DNA of 6,401 nt from Nitrososphaerales archaeon (GTDB taxonomy: Archaea > Thermoproteota > Nitrososphaeria > Nitrososphaerales > UBA183). Shown here one piece after another: positions 1 through 3,590 of this stretch; position 1 is the first letter of the stretch; each line of letters opens with the position of its first letter. A program made the translations under genes and the position numbers. Where the stretch lies: positions 1 through 6,401 of the forward strand of contig JASHZW010000022.1 in NCBI GenBank assembly GCA_030042335.1. The letters run 5' to 3'. Under the pieces are notes generated by a model that saw nothing but the letters and a program-made list of their open reading frames with translations, had not been told where the DNA came from and made no database searches.

Positions 1-48
1 CGCGCTCATTCGCGCAAAGAGTTCCGTCCGGGTGGTATTGATGCCCAC
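1..48 (-). CDS. Probable N-terminal fragment of a divergent gene, product unknown
   Basis: A minus-strand frame opens with GTG at 48 and stays open to the window edge, giving 16 residues that begin (M)GINTTRTELFARMSA. The reason to take it seriously is position: the AT-rich palindrome AAATATTT at 73-80 is centred about 28 nt upstream of this GTG, the same TATA-to-start spacing as several other genes here, so it would be a leaderless gene divergent from the PadR gene. The fragment is too short to assign a family. The competing reading is that these bases hold the 3' end of a plus-strand gene: one plus frame is open from base 2 to a stop at 80-82. The call rests on promoter geometry alone. Confidence 0.3.
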   Translation of the reverse strand, partial: MGINTTRTELFARMSA

Positions 49-71
49 ACTATGGCTCGAAGTTGCTGCTG

Positions 72-83
72 AAAATATTTAAT
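72..83. promoter_or_regulatory. Palindromic TATA element shared by divergent genes
   Basis: AAAATATTTAAT is the only AT-rich block in this GC-rich stretch. Its core AAATATTT (73-80) is a perfect palindrome and can be read in both directions. It lies about 30 nt before the PadR ATG at 110 and about 28 nt before the possible minus-strand GTG at 48. Both spacings fit an archaeal TATA box giving leaderless or nearly leaderless mRNA. Confidence 0.6.
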
Positions 84-97
84 GCCACAGAAGTGGC
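84..97. promoter_or_regulatory. Candidate operator between TATA box and PadR start
   Basis: GCCAC-AGAA-GTGGC is a perfect 5-bp inverted repeat with a 4-nt spacer. It sits between the TATA element (72-83) and the start codon at 110, covering the expected initiation region. A repressor bound here would block initiation. PadR-family repressors are dimers that commonly repress their own gene from short inverted repeats, so autoregulation is the natural reading. It does not resemble the ATGT/ACAT pattern described for some bacterial PadR proteins. Confidence 0.4.
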
Positions 98-109
98 CCG
101 CTCGTCAGC

Positions 110-484
110 ATGGTAAGCGCCCCCAGGGGTCTCCTGCGCCTCGTCGTGCTCCAGCTGCTGTCCGAGTCCTCGATGTCGGGGGCAGAGCTGCAGGACCACA
201 TCAGGAGGTCCAGCGAGGGAACCTGGAAACCCGGTCCCGGCTCGATCTATTTCTTGATCAAAGGGCTACGTGATGAGGCGCTGATCATCGAGCTTCCTGG
301 CGCCGAGAAGGGAACGATGAGGAGATACGTGATCTCCAACAAGGGCAGGACCGAACTGGCAAAGCTCAAGGAGTCCGTGAAGAAGGAGACCAAGAAGCAG
401 CTGGACCTTCTGGCATACTACTGTGGCCTCGCGGGGGACGGCGTCACCTCGAAGGCCATGAAAGAATTCTCATCGAAGATGTGA
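110..484 (+). CDS. PadR-family winged-helix transcriptional regulator
   Basis: The 124-residue product is a dimeric DNA-binding regulator of the PadR family. The N-terminal domain shows the family layout: helix 1 around residues 7-19, then SGAELQDHI (23-31), then the recognition-helix region WKPGPGSIYFLIKGLRDEALI (starting at 39), which matches the PadR pattern W-x-x-S/G-P-G-S-I-Y-x-x-L-x-x-L. A beta wing with RRYVISNKGRTEL follows (71-83). Residues about 84-105 form a charged helix rich in Lys and Glu, the usual C-terminal dimerisation helix, so this is a short PadR. The ATG at 110 starts just before the first conserved helix and lies about 30 nt after a TATA element, so little or no leader is expected. 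The ligand and targets cannot be told. The inverted repeat at 84-97 suggests self-repression. The gene appears monocistronic, since the next gene has its own TATA element. Confidence 0.9.
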   Translation: MVSAPRGLLRLVVLQLLSESSMSGAELQDHIRRSSEGTWKPGPGSIYFLIKGLRDEALIIELPGAEKGTMRRYVISNKGRTELAKLKESVKKETKKQLDLLAYYCGLAGDGVTSKAMKEFSSKM

Positions 485-532
485 CCAGGGATACGGACGC
501 AACGCGGAGGTCAGCCGCGACCAGCCCCTCAA

Positions 533-540
533 GGTTTAAA
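533..540 (+). promoter_or_regulatory. TATA element for the winged-helix gene at 573
   Basis: GGTTTAAA is the only AT-rich block in the 88-bp spacer after the PadR gene. Its centre is about 36 nt before the TTG start at 573, predicting initiation near 563 and a leader of about 10 nt. Confidence 0.5.
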
Positions 541-572
541 CTGACGGAGCCTCGACGCGGCCGTCCGCTCTA

Positions 573-923
573 TTGCGAATTTCAGAGCCGGCGTCGGTCG
601 AAAAGATCCTGAACGCCGTGGCAGACCCGGATAACGTCAAGATAATGACGTTGGTCCGGAAGGAGTCGAAATCCGCGCAGACGCTGAGCGTAGAGACCGG
701 AATCCCGCAGAGCACGATGTACAGGAAGCTCGACGAGCTCAAGGAAGCCGGACTCGTGATGACCGAACACTTCACGATGAATGCCGGCAAGAAAGTGGAC
801 TATGTGATCACGACCTTCTCTGAGCTGAGGGTGATTCTGCATGAAAGCGAGGTCAACGTGGAGATAATCCCCACCGGGGATACGGCCAACCTGAGATGGC
901 TAGGCTTGTTCAGGGGCGAGTAG
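573..923 (+). CDS. ArsR/TrmB-like winged-helix transcriptional regulator
   Basis: The 116-residue protein has an N-terminal winged helix. Residues 7-29 (VEKILNAVADPDNVKIMTLV) form the first two helices, in the pattern 'D-x-x-x-x-x-I-L' common to ArsR-like archaeal regulators. Residues 34-49 precede a recognition helix at PQSTMYRKLDELKEAGLV (45-62). A wing follows (63-80, with GKKVDYVIT). The C-terminal 30 residues are a short tail, too small for a ligand domain, and there is no Cys or His metal-site pattern. The start is TTG at 573: an in-frame stop at 537-539 lies upstream and no ATG or GTG lies between, and the TTG leaves the domain complete. The 3' end overlaps the convergent membrane-protein gene by 24 bp. 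Neither target nor signal can be read from the sequence; a role with the overlapping neighbour is possible but unproven. Confidence 0.8.
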   Translation: MRISEPASVEKILNAVADPDNVKIMTLVRKESKSAQTLSVETGIPQSTMYRKLDELKEAGLVMTEHFTMNAGKKVDYVITTFSELRVILHESEVNVEIIPTGDTANLRWLGLFRGE

Positions 924-1238
924 CTCCTTCTTCGGCTTCGGCACCGCCTTCTCGAAGCTCTTCTTCATGTCGTAGACCCACAAGAGCAGCAGCGCACTGA
1001 AGATTATCGGTGTCCCGTCAGTGTCCAGCGCCGACCAGTAGCTCGGGAGAGGCAAGGCGAGGACAGCCGCGCCGAGCTCTAGCAGCCTGTGGACTATCAG
1101 GAACGAGATCGCGAGGAGGAAGAATATCCAGAAGCGCGGAATCTTACCGATGATCTTGGTGATGGAGAGTGACTCATGGAGCGCCACCACGAAGATTACC
1201 AGAGACACGACCGTCGCCGCCAGTCCCAGCGTGTCCAT
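900..1238 (-). CDS. Small three-helix membrane protein, function unknown
   Basis: The 112-residue product has three hydrophobic segments: about 4-21, 36-62 and 76-90. The first loop (22-35) and the C-terminal tail (91-112, MKKSFEKAVPKPKKE) are basic. With three helices, the positive-inside rule places the C terminus in the cytoplasm and the N terminus outside. No catalytic or metal motif is visible and I do not recognise the family. It could be a stand-alone version of a membrane sensor module. The ATG at 1238 is strongly supported by a TATA box centred 27-28 nt upstream on the minus strand (1261-1270), which would give a leaderless mRNA. A 17-nt dyad lies 11 bp beyond that box. Its stop lies inside the end of the convergent regulator gene. 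Confidence 0.75.
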   Translation of the reverse strand: MDTLGLAATVVSLVIFVVALHESLSITKIIGKIPRFWIFFLLAISFLIVHRLLELGAAVLALPLPSYWSALDTDGTPIIFSALLLLWVYDMKKSFEKAVPKPKKELLAPEQA

Positions 1239-1260
1239 CTTTCGCCAGTGCTCGCCGCCC

Positions 1261-1270
1261 CATATATATT
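1261..1270 (-). promoter_or_regulatory. TATA box of the 900-1238 membrane-protein gene
   Basis: Plus-strand CATATATATT reads AATATATATG on the minus strand. It is centred 27-28 nt upstream of the ATG at 1238, ideal for a leaderless archaeal transcript. As the sequence is nearly symmetric, weak plus-strand initiation near 1293 is also possible. Confidence 0.75.
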
Positions 1271-1281
1271 AGGCGTCTTCG

Positions 1282-1298
1282 TTCCCGGTAACTGGGAA
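1282..1298. promoter_or_regulatory. 17-nt imperfect dyad upstream of the 1238 promoter, candidate regulator site
   Basis: TTCCCGGTAACTGGGAA pairs with itself at seven of eight symmetric positions (TTCCC-n-GT-n-AC-n-GGGAA). It begins 11 bp upstream of the minus-strand TATA box at 1261-1270, the place where archaeal activators often bind. In RNA it could also fold as a 5-bp stem with a 7-nt loop. No bound protein can be named; the winged-helix proteins nearby are candidates. Confidence 0.4.
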
Positions 1299-1463
1299 TG
1301 AAAAGCGCGAAGCGGCGAGTCGCCCTGCTTCCGATTCATGATCGCGTTTTCACGGACATGGAAGCACGGCGGTGAAGGGAAGGGAGCCCCGGTTGGCCGG
1401 GAAAACGCGGCTTCGTCAAGCGCGAGCACCGCCCTCGACGACGCCGGCTCCTGCAGCGTCAGC
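1299..1463. other. Gene-free, structure-rich part of the 1239-1492 spacer
   Basis: This is the central part of the 254-bp spacer between divergently transcribed membrane-protein genes. It is GC-rich and has no long credible coding frame. It contains a strong potential stem-loop at 1309-1331 (GAAGC-GGCG, loop AGT, CGCC, CT bulge, GCTTC) and a shorter one at 1388-1401 (CCCGG-TTGG-CCGGG). A 25-codon frame opens at ATG 1298 and closes at 1375, but I do not call it a gene. A small RNA is possible, with no direct support beyond folding potential. Confidence 0.3.
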
Positions 1464-1471
1464 GTTAAATC
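1464..1471 (+). promoter_or_regulatory. TATA element for the gene at 1493
   Basis: GTTAAATC, with core TTAAAT at 1465-1470, is centred about 25-26 nt upstream of the GTG at 1493. This spacing predicts a leaderless mRNA beginning at the start codon and decides in favour of GTG as the start. Confidence 0.6.
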
Positions 1472-1492
1472 ATCGCGGAGGCAGTCGTTCCT

Positions 1493-1891
1493 GTGGAGAA
1501 GGAGCGCTTCGTCAACGTAAGGAAGCTCGCTGCGCTCAACATCTACTTCAGGGGCGCGCCCCGTGTGCTTCTTGAGACGGGGGCCGTGGTCTTCGCTTTC
1601 GGCGGTCTAGGGGTCGCCTCTGTCTTTCTGGGCGGGAGGTCCCAAAGCGTGGTCGCCATAGGCGTCTACCTGTTCCTGTTAGCGATCGACTACACCCCTC
1701 TCTTCGCCTACGCCGTCGCTATCACGCGCAAGGGAGACGTACGCGCCGAACTCGGGGCCGAGTTCGGCATGCAGGGGACCAGGAGGAGGTACGGTGTCCA
1801 GCAGGTCCTCGTCCTCGTCCCATTCTTCATTCCGGCGCTGAGCGCCCGCCAAGAGGTGGCCAACCGGAGGGGACGCGCGGTGGGTGCCTAG
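1493..1891 (+). CDS. Small three-helix membrane protein, function unknown
   Basis: The 132-residue protein starts with a basic amphipathic segment (1-24), followed by hydrophobic spans at about 26-47, 52-77 and 102-118. The loop at 79-101 is charged (TRKGDVRAELGAEFG, then TRRRY), and the tail (119-132) is basic. The basic N-terminal segment and the basic loop after helix 2 lie on the same side, probably cytoplasmic. I do not recognise the family and see no catalytic motif. The GTG start at 1493 is chosen because a TTAAAT element sits about 25 nt upstream. Codon use is strongly G/C at third positions, as in the neighbouring genes. The stop is followed immediately by a T-rich tract that also serves as the promoter of the next gene, so the two genes are probably separate transcription units. 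Confidence 0.75.
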   Translation: MEKERFVNVRKLAALNIYFRGAPRVLLETGAVVFAFGGLGVASVFLGGRSQSVVAIGVYLFLLAIDYTPLFAYAVAITRKGDVRAELGAEFGMQGTRRRYGVQQVLVLVPFFIPALSARQEVANRRGRAVGA

Positions 1892-1892
1892 C

Positions 1893-1901
1893 CTTTTTAT
1901 T
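1893..1901 (+). promoter_or_regulatory. TATA element for the four-cysteine protein gene
   Basis: CTTTTTATT starts 2 bp after the upstream stop codon (1889-1891) and is centred about 26-27 nt before the ATG at 1924, predicting a leaderless transcript. The T-run (1894-1898) could also act as a terminator for the upstream gene, since archaeal polymerase stops at T-rich tracts. Confidence 0.6.
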
Positions 1902-1923
1902 CTCTGGCCGAGAATGCCACCAC

Positions 1924-2187
1924 ATGTCAGCTGAGACCAAGTACGTCGTCAAGATTTACCCGTCGCCCAAGCCGAAGAGGGTCCCGAAGGCCGTCTCGGA
2001 AGAGCTGAAGGGTGTGGCCAGCGCGAAGCAGATATCGCGAATGAAGAAGGAGAGCGTCGACTGCCCAATCGTCAAGGGCGAGGTCGCCTTTCCCGTCTGT
2101 TTTGCCTGCCCCTCGTTTATCAGGAGGGTGAAAGGCATGGTGGACTGCGCGGGCGGTCAGGGTCCCCCCAAAGACTGGCTCCTCTGA
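1924..2187 (+). CDS. Small four-cysteine protein, probable metal-binding
   Basis: The 87-residue protein has a Lys/Pro-rich N-terminal half (KIYPSPKPKRVPKAV, 10-24) and a C-terminal half carrying four cysteines: C47, C59, C62 and C75, spaced C-x11-C-x2-C-x12-C. The central part reads VCFACPSFIRRVKGMVDC. This spacing fits a zinc ribbon-like or other four-Cys metal site, with CxxC as one knuckle. Only four Cys are present and no His, so a single zinc is the simplest reading; an Fe-S cluster is the alternative. There are no membrane spans. The basic N-terminal arm could contact nucleic acid or an acidic partner. The ATG at 1924 lies 26-27 nt after a TATA element. The gene converges on the FUN14-like gene with only 7 bp between stops. 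The family is not one I can name. Confidence 0.75.
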   Translation: MSAETKYVVKIYPSPKPKRVPKAVSEELKGVASAKQISRMKKESVDCPIVKGEVAFPVCFACPSFIRRVKGMVDCAGGQGPPKDWLL

Positions 2188-2194
2188 TACCGGC

Positions 2195-2500
2195 CTACCC
2201 CCTCAAGAACCCGATCGCGAGACCCAGTACGAACGTGAGCGATGAGTACGGGAGATATCCCGCTATCTCGTCTACCTTGGAGACAAGGCCGGGGCCGCTC
2301 CTGAAGAGCGAGACGAAAGGCTCGATGACCTGGTTCGGCTGAATTATGCCCGCAGCGATGAGCACCAGCACGAGTATGACCAGCGCAAGACCGATCTTTA
2401 TCGCCTCCTTTAGAATGATACCTATCAGAATTCCGAGCACCAACGGGATCACCAGCGCTGCCAGGAAGGTGACGGAAGCGTCGGGAAGGATGGTCTGCAA
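2195..2500 (-). CDS. Small membrane protein, probably FUN14-like
   Basis: The 101-residue product has hydrophobic helices at about 10-30 and 33-53, a polar segment (54-83, containing SLFRSGPGLVSKVDEI), and a third helix at 84-99 ending in GFLRG. The first helix runs through glycines (LGILIGIILKEAIKIG, 22-37) into a Lys-containing turn, and the last helix is Gly-rich and ends at a basic residue. Both resemble the FUN14 family, whose archaeal and bacterial members are about 100 residues with a G-x-x-x-G-type helix followed by basic residues; their role is not established. The resemblance is by pattern only. The start is TTG at 2500, supported by a TATA element about 28 nt upstream. It does not appear to be co-transcribed with the upstream gene at 2599-2961, which lies 98 bp away and has its own promoter. 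Confidence 0.7.
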   Translation of the reverse strand: MQTILPDASVTFLAALVIPLVLGILIGIILKEAIKIGLALVILVLVLIAAGIIQPNQVIEPFVSLFRSGPGLVSKVDEIAGYLPYSSLTFVLGLAIGFLRG

Positions 2501-2506
2501 GGTAAG

Positions 2507-2519
2507 GTGCGACTCTCAC
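2507..2519. promoter_or_regulatory. 13-nt imperfect dyad between TATA and start of FUN14-like gene
   Basis: GTGCGACTCTCAC has five of six symmetric pairs complementary (GTG-n-GA-n-TC-n-CAC). It lies between the minus-strand TATA element (2525-2532) and the TTG start at 2500, where a bound protein would block initiation. It is short enough that chance is a real alternative. Confidence 0.25.
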
Positions 2520-2524
2520 AGGGA

Positions 2525-2532
2525 ACTAAATA
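2525..2532 (-). promoter_or_regulatory. TATA element for the FUN14-like gene
   Basis: Plus-strand ACTAAATA reads TATTTAGT on the minus strand. It is centred about 28 nt upstream of the TTG at 2500 and supports that codon as a leaderless start. Confidence 0.55.
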
Positions 2533-2555
2533 GCCTTCCGCATGAATTGTCGTGT

Positions 2556-2575
2556 TTCGGCCCCCTCCGGCCGAA
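2556..2575 (-). terminator. Stem-loop after the NitrOD5-like gene
   Basis: TTCGGCC-CCCTCC-GGCCGAA forms a perfect 7-bp stem with a 6-nt loop, beginning 23 nt downstream of the minus-strand stop at 2599. It is the strongest hairpin in the 98-bp spacer. No T-rich tract follows on the minus strand, so it is more likely a 3'-end stabiliser or processing site than a canonical archaeal terminator. Confidence 0.35.
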
Positions 2576-2598
2576 GGGGACCGCGCTTAGATGGACGC

Positions 2599-2961
2599 TC
2601 AGCGAGTCAGCTCCACGGGCTCGCGCGTGGAGAGGTCGAGGGAAAGTATGGCCCTGACGCAGTCCGAGAGGTCGAGGGTCTCGCCAGGCGGAGGACGGGC
2701 GAGTCGACCGATCGCAGATATCCTTAGAATCAGCCTTCTCAGGATTATCTTGCCGCCGAAGTCTCCTAGAAAAAGCACGAGAGAATCCTGGAACCTTGAT
2801 GGACTTCTCCACGAGTCGTCGAGGGTCACGCCATAGTTCAGGCTCAGGTAGTAGGCTACCGTCTCCATACCCGTCTCCGTGAACATCTCCCTGAGGACAG
2901 CCTTAGTCTCCCGCGAAATCATCGACCTAAAGTCCTTCTCGCCGCCCGAGTTGAACGCCAT
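2599..2961 (-). CDS. Small soluble protein resembling the NitrOD5 domain
   Basis: The 120-residue protein has no membrane span or cysteine motif. Residues about 14-80 (ISRETKAVLREMFTETGMET, YYLSLNYGVTLDDSWRSP, FQDSLVLFLGDFGGKIIL) look like a compact alpha-helical unit: two helices, a short polar loop with a Trp-x-x-Pro turn, then a helix with a Gly-rich end. This order matches what I know of NitrOD5, an output domain described from thaumarchaeal proteins, in which a helix-loop-helix with 'hYHL' and 'P-x-x-F-x-x-x-L-x-x-h-F-G-x-G' patterns recurs. The match is from memory and moderate. Residues 90-120 form a separate tail (PPPGETLDLSD and CVRAILSLDL). It stands alone, without a sensor or DNA-binding partner domain. 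The ATG at 2961 has a TATA element about 33 nt upstream and a 15-nt dyad beyond it. It is divergent from the ArnR1-like gene. Confidence 0.7.
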   Translation of the reverse strand: MAFNSGGEKDFRSMISRETKAVLREMFTETGMETVAYYLSLNYGVTLDDSWRSPSRFQDSLVLFLGDFGGKIILRRLILRISAIGRLARPPPGETLDLSDCVRAILSLDLSTREPVELTR

Positions 2962-2989
2962 TTTTCGGTAGTCTTACGTCGAGGACTTC

Positions 2990-2999
2990 GATTAATAAC
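2990..2999 (-). promoter_or_regulatory. TATA element for the NitrOD5-like gene
   Basis: Plus-strand GATTAATAAC reads GTTATTAATC on the minus strand, centred about 33 nt upstream of the ATG at 2961. Initiation would be near 2968, leaving a leader of about 7 nt. Confidence 0.5.
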
Positions 3000-3007
3000 G
3001 GATGTGA

Positions 3008-3022
3008 ATTCGTAATACGTAT
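3008..3022. promoter_or_regulatory. 15-nt dyad upstream of the NitrOD5-like promoter
   Basis: ATTCGTAATACGTAT has six of seven symmetric pairs complementary (AT-n-CGTA-n-TACG-n-AT). It lies 8 bp upstream of the minus-strand TATA element at 2990-2999, within the divergent spacer shared with the ArnR1-like gene. The length and near-perfect symmetry are typical of a dimeric winged-helix binding site, and the neighbouring regulator is the obvious candidate. Confidence 0.45.
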
Positions 3023-3138
3023 CTCGGGCGTGTTTTCGGGTGTCTTTCGGCGGGCCGCCACCCTGGCCATGTAATAATTTCAACTAGTTCGGGGAGATAC
3101 ACCGAATCCTGCGCCATAGGATGGAGGGAAAATCTATA

Positions 3139-3152
3139 AGAAATATATATAA
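3139..3152 (+). promoter_or_regulatory. Strong TATA box for the ArnR1-like gene
   Basis: AGAAATATATATAA is the most AT-rich block in the window and is preceded by the purine-rich AGGGAAAATC. It is centred about 33 nt upstream of the TTG at 3180, predicting initiation near 3173 and a leader of about 7 nt. Confidence 0.7.
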
Positions 3153-3179
3153 CTCGGCGTCAGGGTTCCCGAATAAGGA

Positions 3180-3515
3180 TTGCAACGACAAGAAATGTCG
3201 CAATCAGGTCTTCAGCAGGCTCCTGAACCGAGGACCACGAGCAGGAGGTCCGAGCTGGAAGTGAAGATGGACATACTGCGGGTGACCTCTGAAGGTACCA
3301 ACAAGCCTACACAGATAATGTACAAGGCCAACCTGTCGTGGGTGGCCTTACTGGGTCACTTGAAGTCGCTGACCAGCTCAGGATTGTTGACCGAGGTGGA
3401 GTATGCGAACCGGAAGGTCTACGAAATCTCTCCGCGCGGGCTCGAACTTCTGAGGAACTACCAGAAGATAGTGAGCGCCGTCAAGGACCTCCCCCTCGAA
3501 CAGCCAGCATTCTAG
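3180..3515 (+). CDS. ArnR1-like archaeal winged-helix regulator
   Basis: The 111-residue protein has a polar, probably disordered N terminus (1-22) followed by a winged helix at about 23-92. The pattern RSELEVKMDILRVTSEGTNK, then P-T-Q-I-M-Y-K-A-N-L-S, then LLGHLKSLTSSGLL and a wing ending YEISPRGLELL is the hallmark of a large archaeal family of small winged-helix proteins that includes ArnR1-like regulators of Sulfolobales. In this pattern the basic turn 'T-x-I-M-Y-K-A-N-L-S' precedes the recognition helix. Residues 93-106 continue the last helix, often used for dimerisation. The start is either TTG at 3180 or ATG at 3195 (M6); the TATA box at 3139-3152 favours TTG with a short leader, but the first 15 codons add nothing conserved, so ATG remains possible. 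It is followed by a stem-loop with a T-rich tract and converges on the seven-helix gene. Confidence 0.85.
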   Translation: MQRQEMSQSGLQQAPEPRTTSRRSELEVKMDILRVTSEGTNKPTQIMYKANLSWVALLGHLKSLTSSGLLTEVEYANRKVYEISPRGLELLRNYQKIVSAVKDLPLEQPAF

Positions 3516-3537
3516 ACACCGGAATCAGAACAGGTCC

Positions 3538-3570
3538 GCGGCCAGGACGCCTCCGGGCGGCCGCTTTCTT
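3538..3570 (+). terminator. Stem-loop plus T-rich tract after the ArnR1-like gene
   Basis: GCGGCC at 3538-3543 pairs with GGCCGC at 3559-3564 around a 15-nt loop, and the pyrimidine tract TTTCTT (3565-3570) follows directly. It begins 23 nt after the stop codon of the plus-strand gene and lies in the convergent spacer, as a terminator should. Archaeal termination depends mainly on the T-tract, which here is short and broken by one C. Confidence 0.45.
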
Positions 3571-3575
3571 GCGCC

Positions 3576-3590
3576 GTGAGGCTGCCTCAC
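3576..3590. terminator. Perfect 7+1+7 palindrome at the end of the seven-helix gene
   Basis: GTGAGGC-T-GCCTCAC is a perfect inverted repeat whose last base is part of the minus-strand stop codon (3590-3592). As RNA it folds with at least six base pairs from either strand, at the junction of two convergent transcripts. No T-run follows on the minus strand, so it may protect the mRNA end rather than terminate. Confidence 0.4.

Noticed and set aside
1239..1492. Possible tRNA or other known structured RNA in the spacer
   Set aside because: No T-arm consensus, no cloverleaf-compatible acceptor pairing and no known RNA motif could be found; only local stems remain.
1338..1575. Plus-strand frames of 60-67 codons across the 1239-1492 spacer
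   Set aside because: Low-complexity Ser/Ala/Arg products running into the 1493 gene in another frame, with no TATA element at the right distance and no conserved pattern.
2516..2836. Several overlapping frames on both strands over the NitrOD5-like gene
   Set aside because: Only the 2599-2961 minus frame has a credible protein composition, a promoter and domain-like order; the others are Arg/Ser-rich shadows.
2927..3070. 47-codon minus-strand frame beginning MARVAARRKTPENTPEI
   Set aside because: It overlaps the start of the NitrOD5-like gene out of frame, covers that gene's TATA box and dyad, and its only upstream AT-rich block (3072-3080) is much too close to the ATG to act as its promoter.
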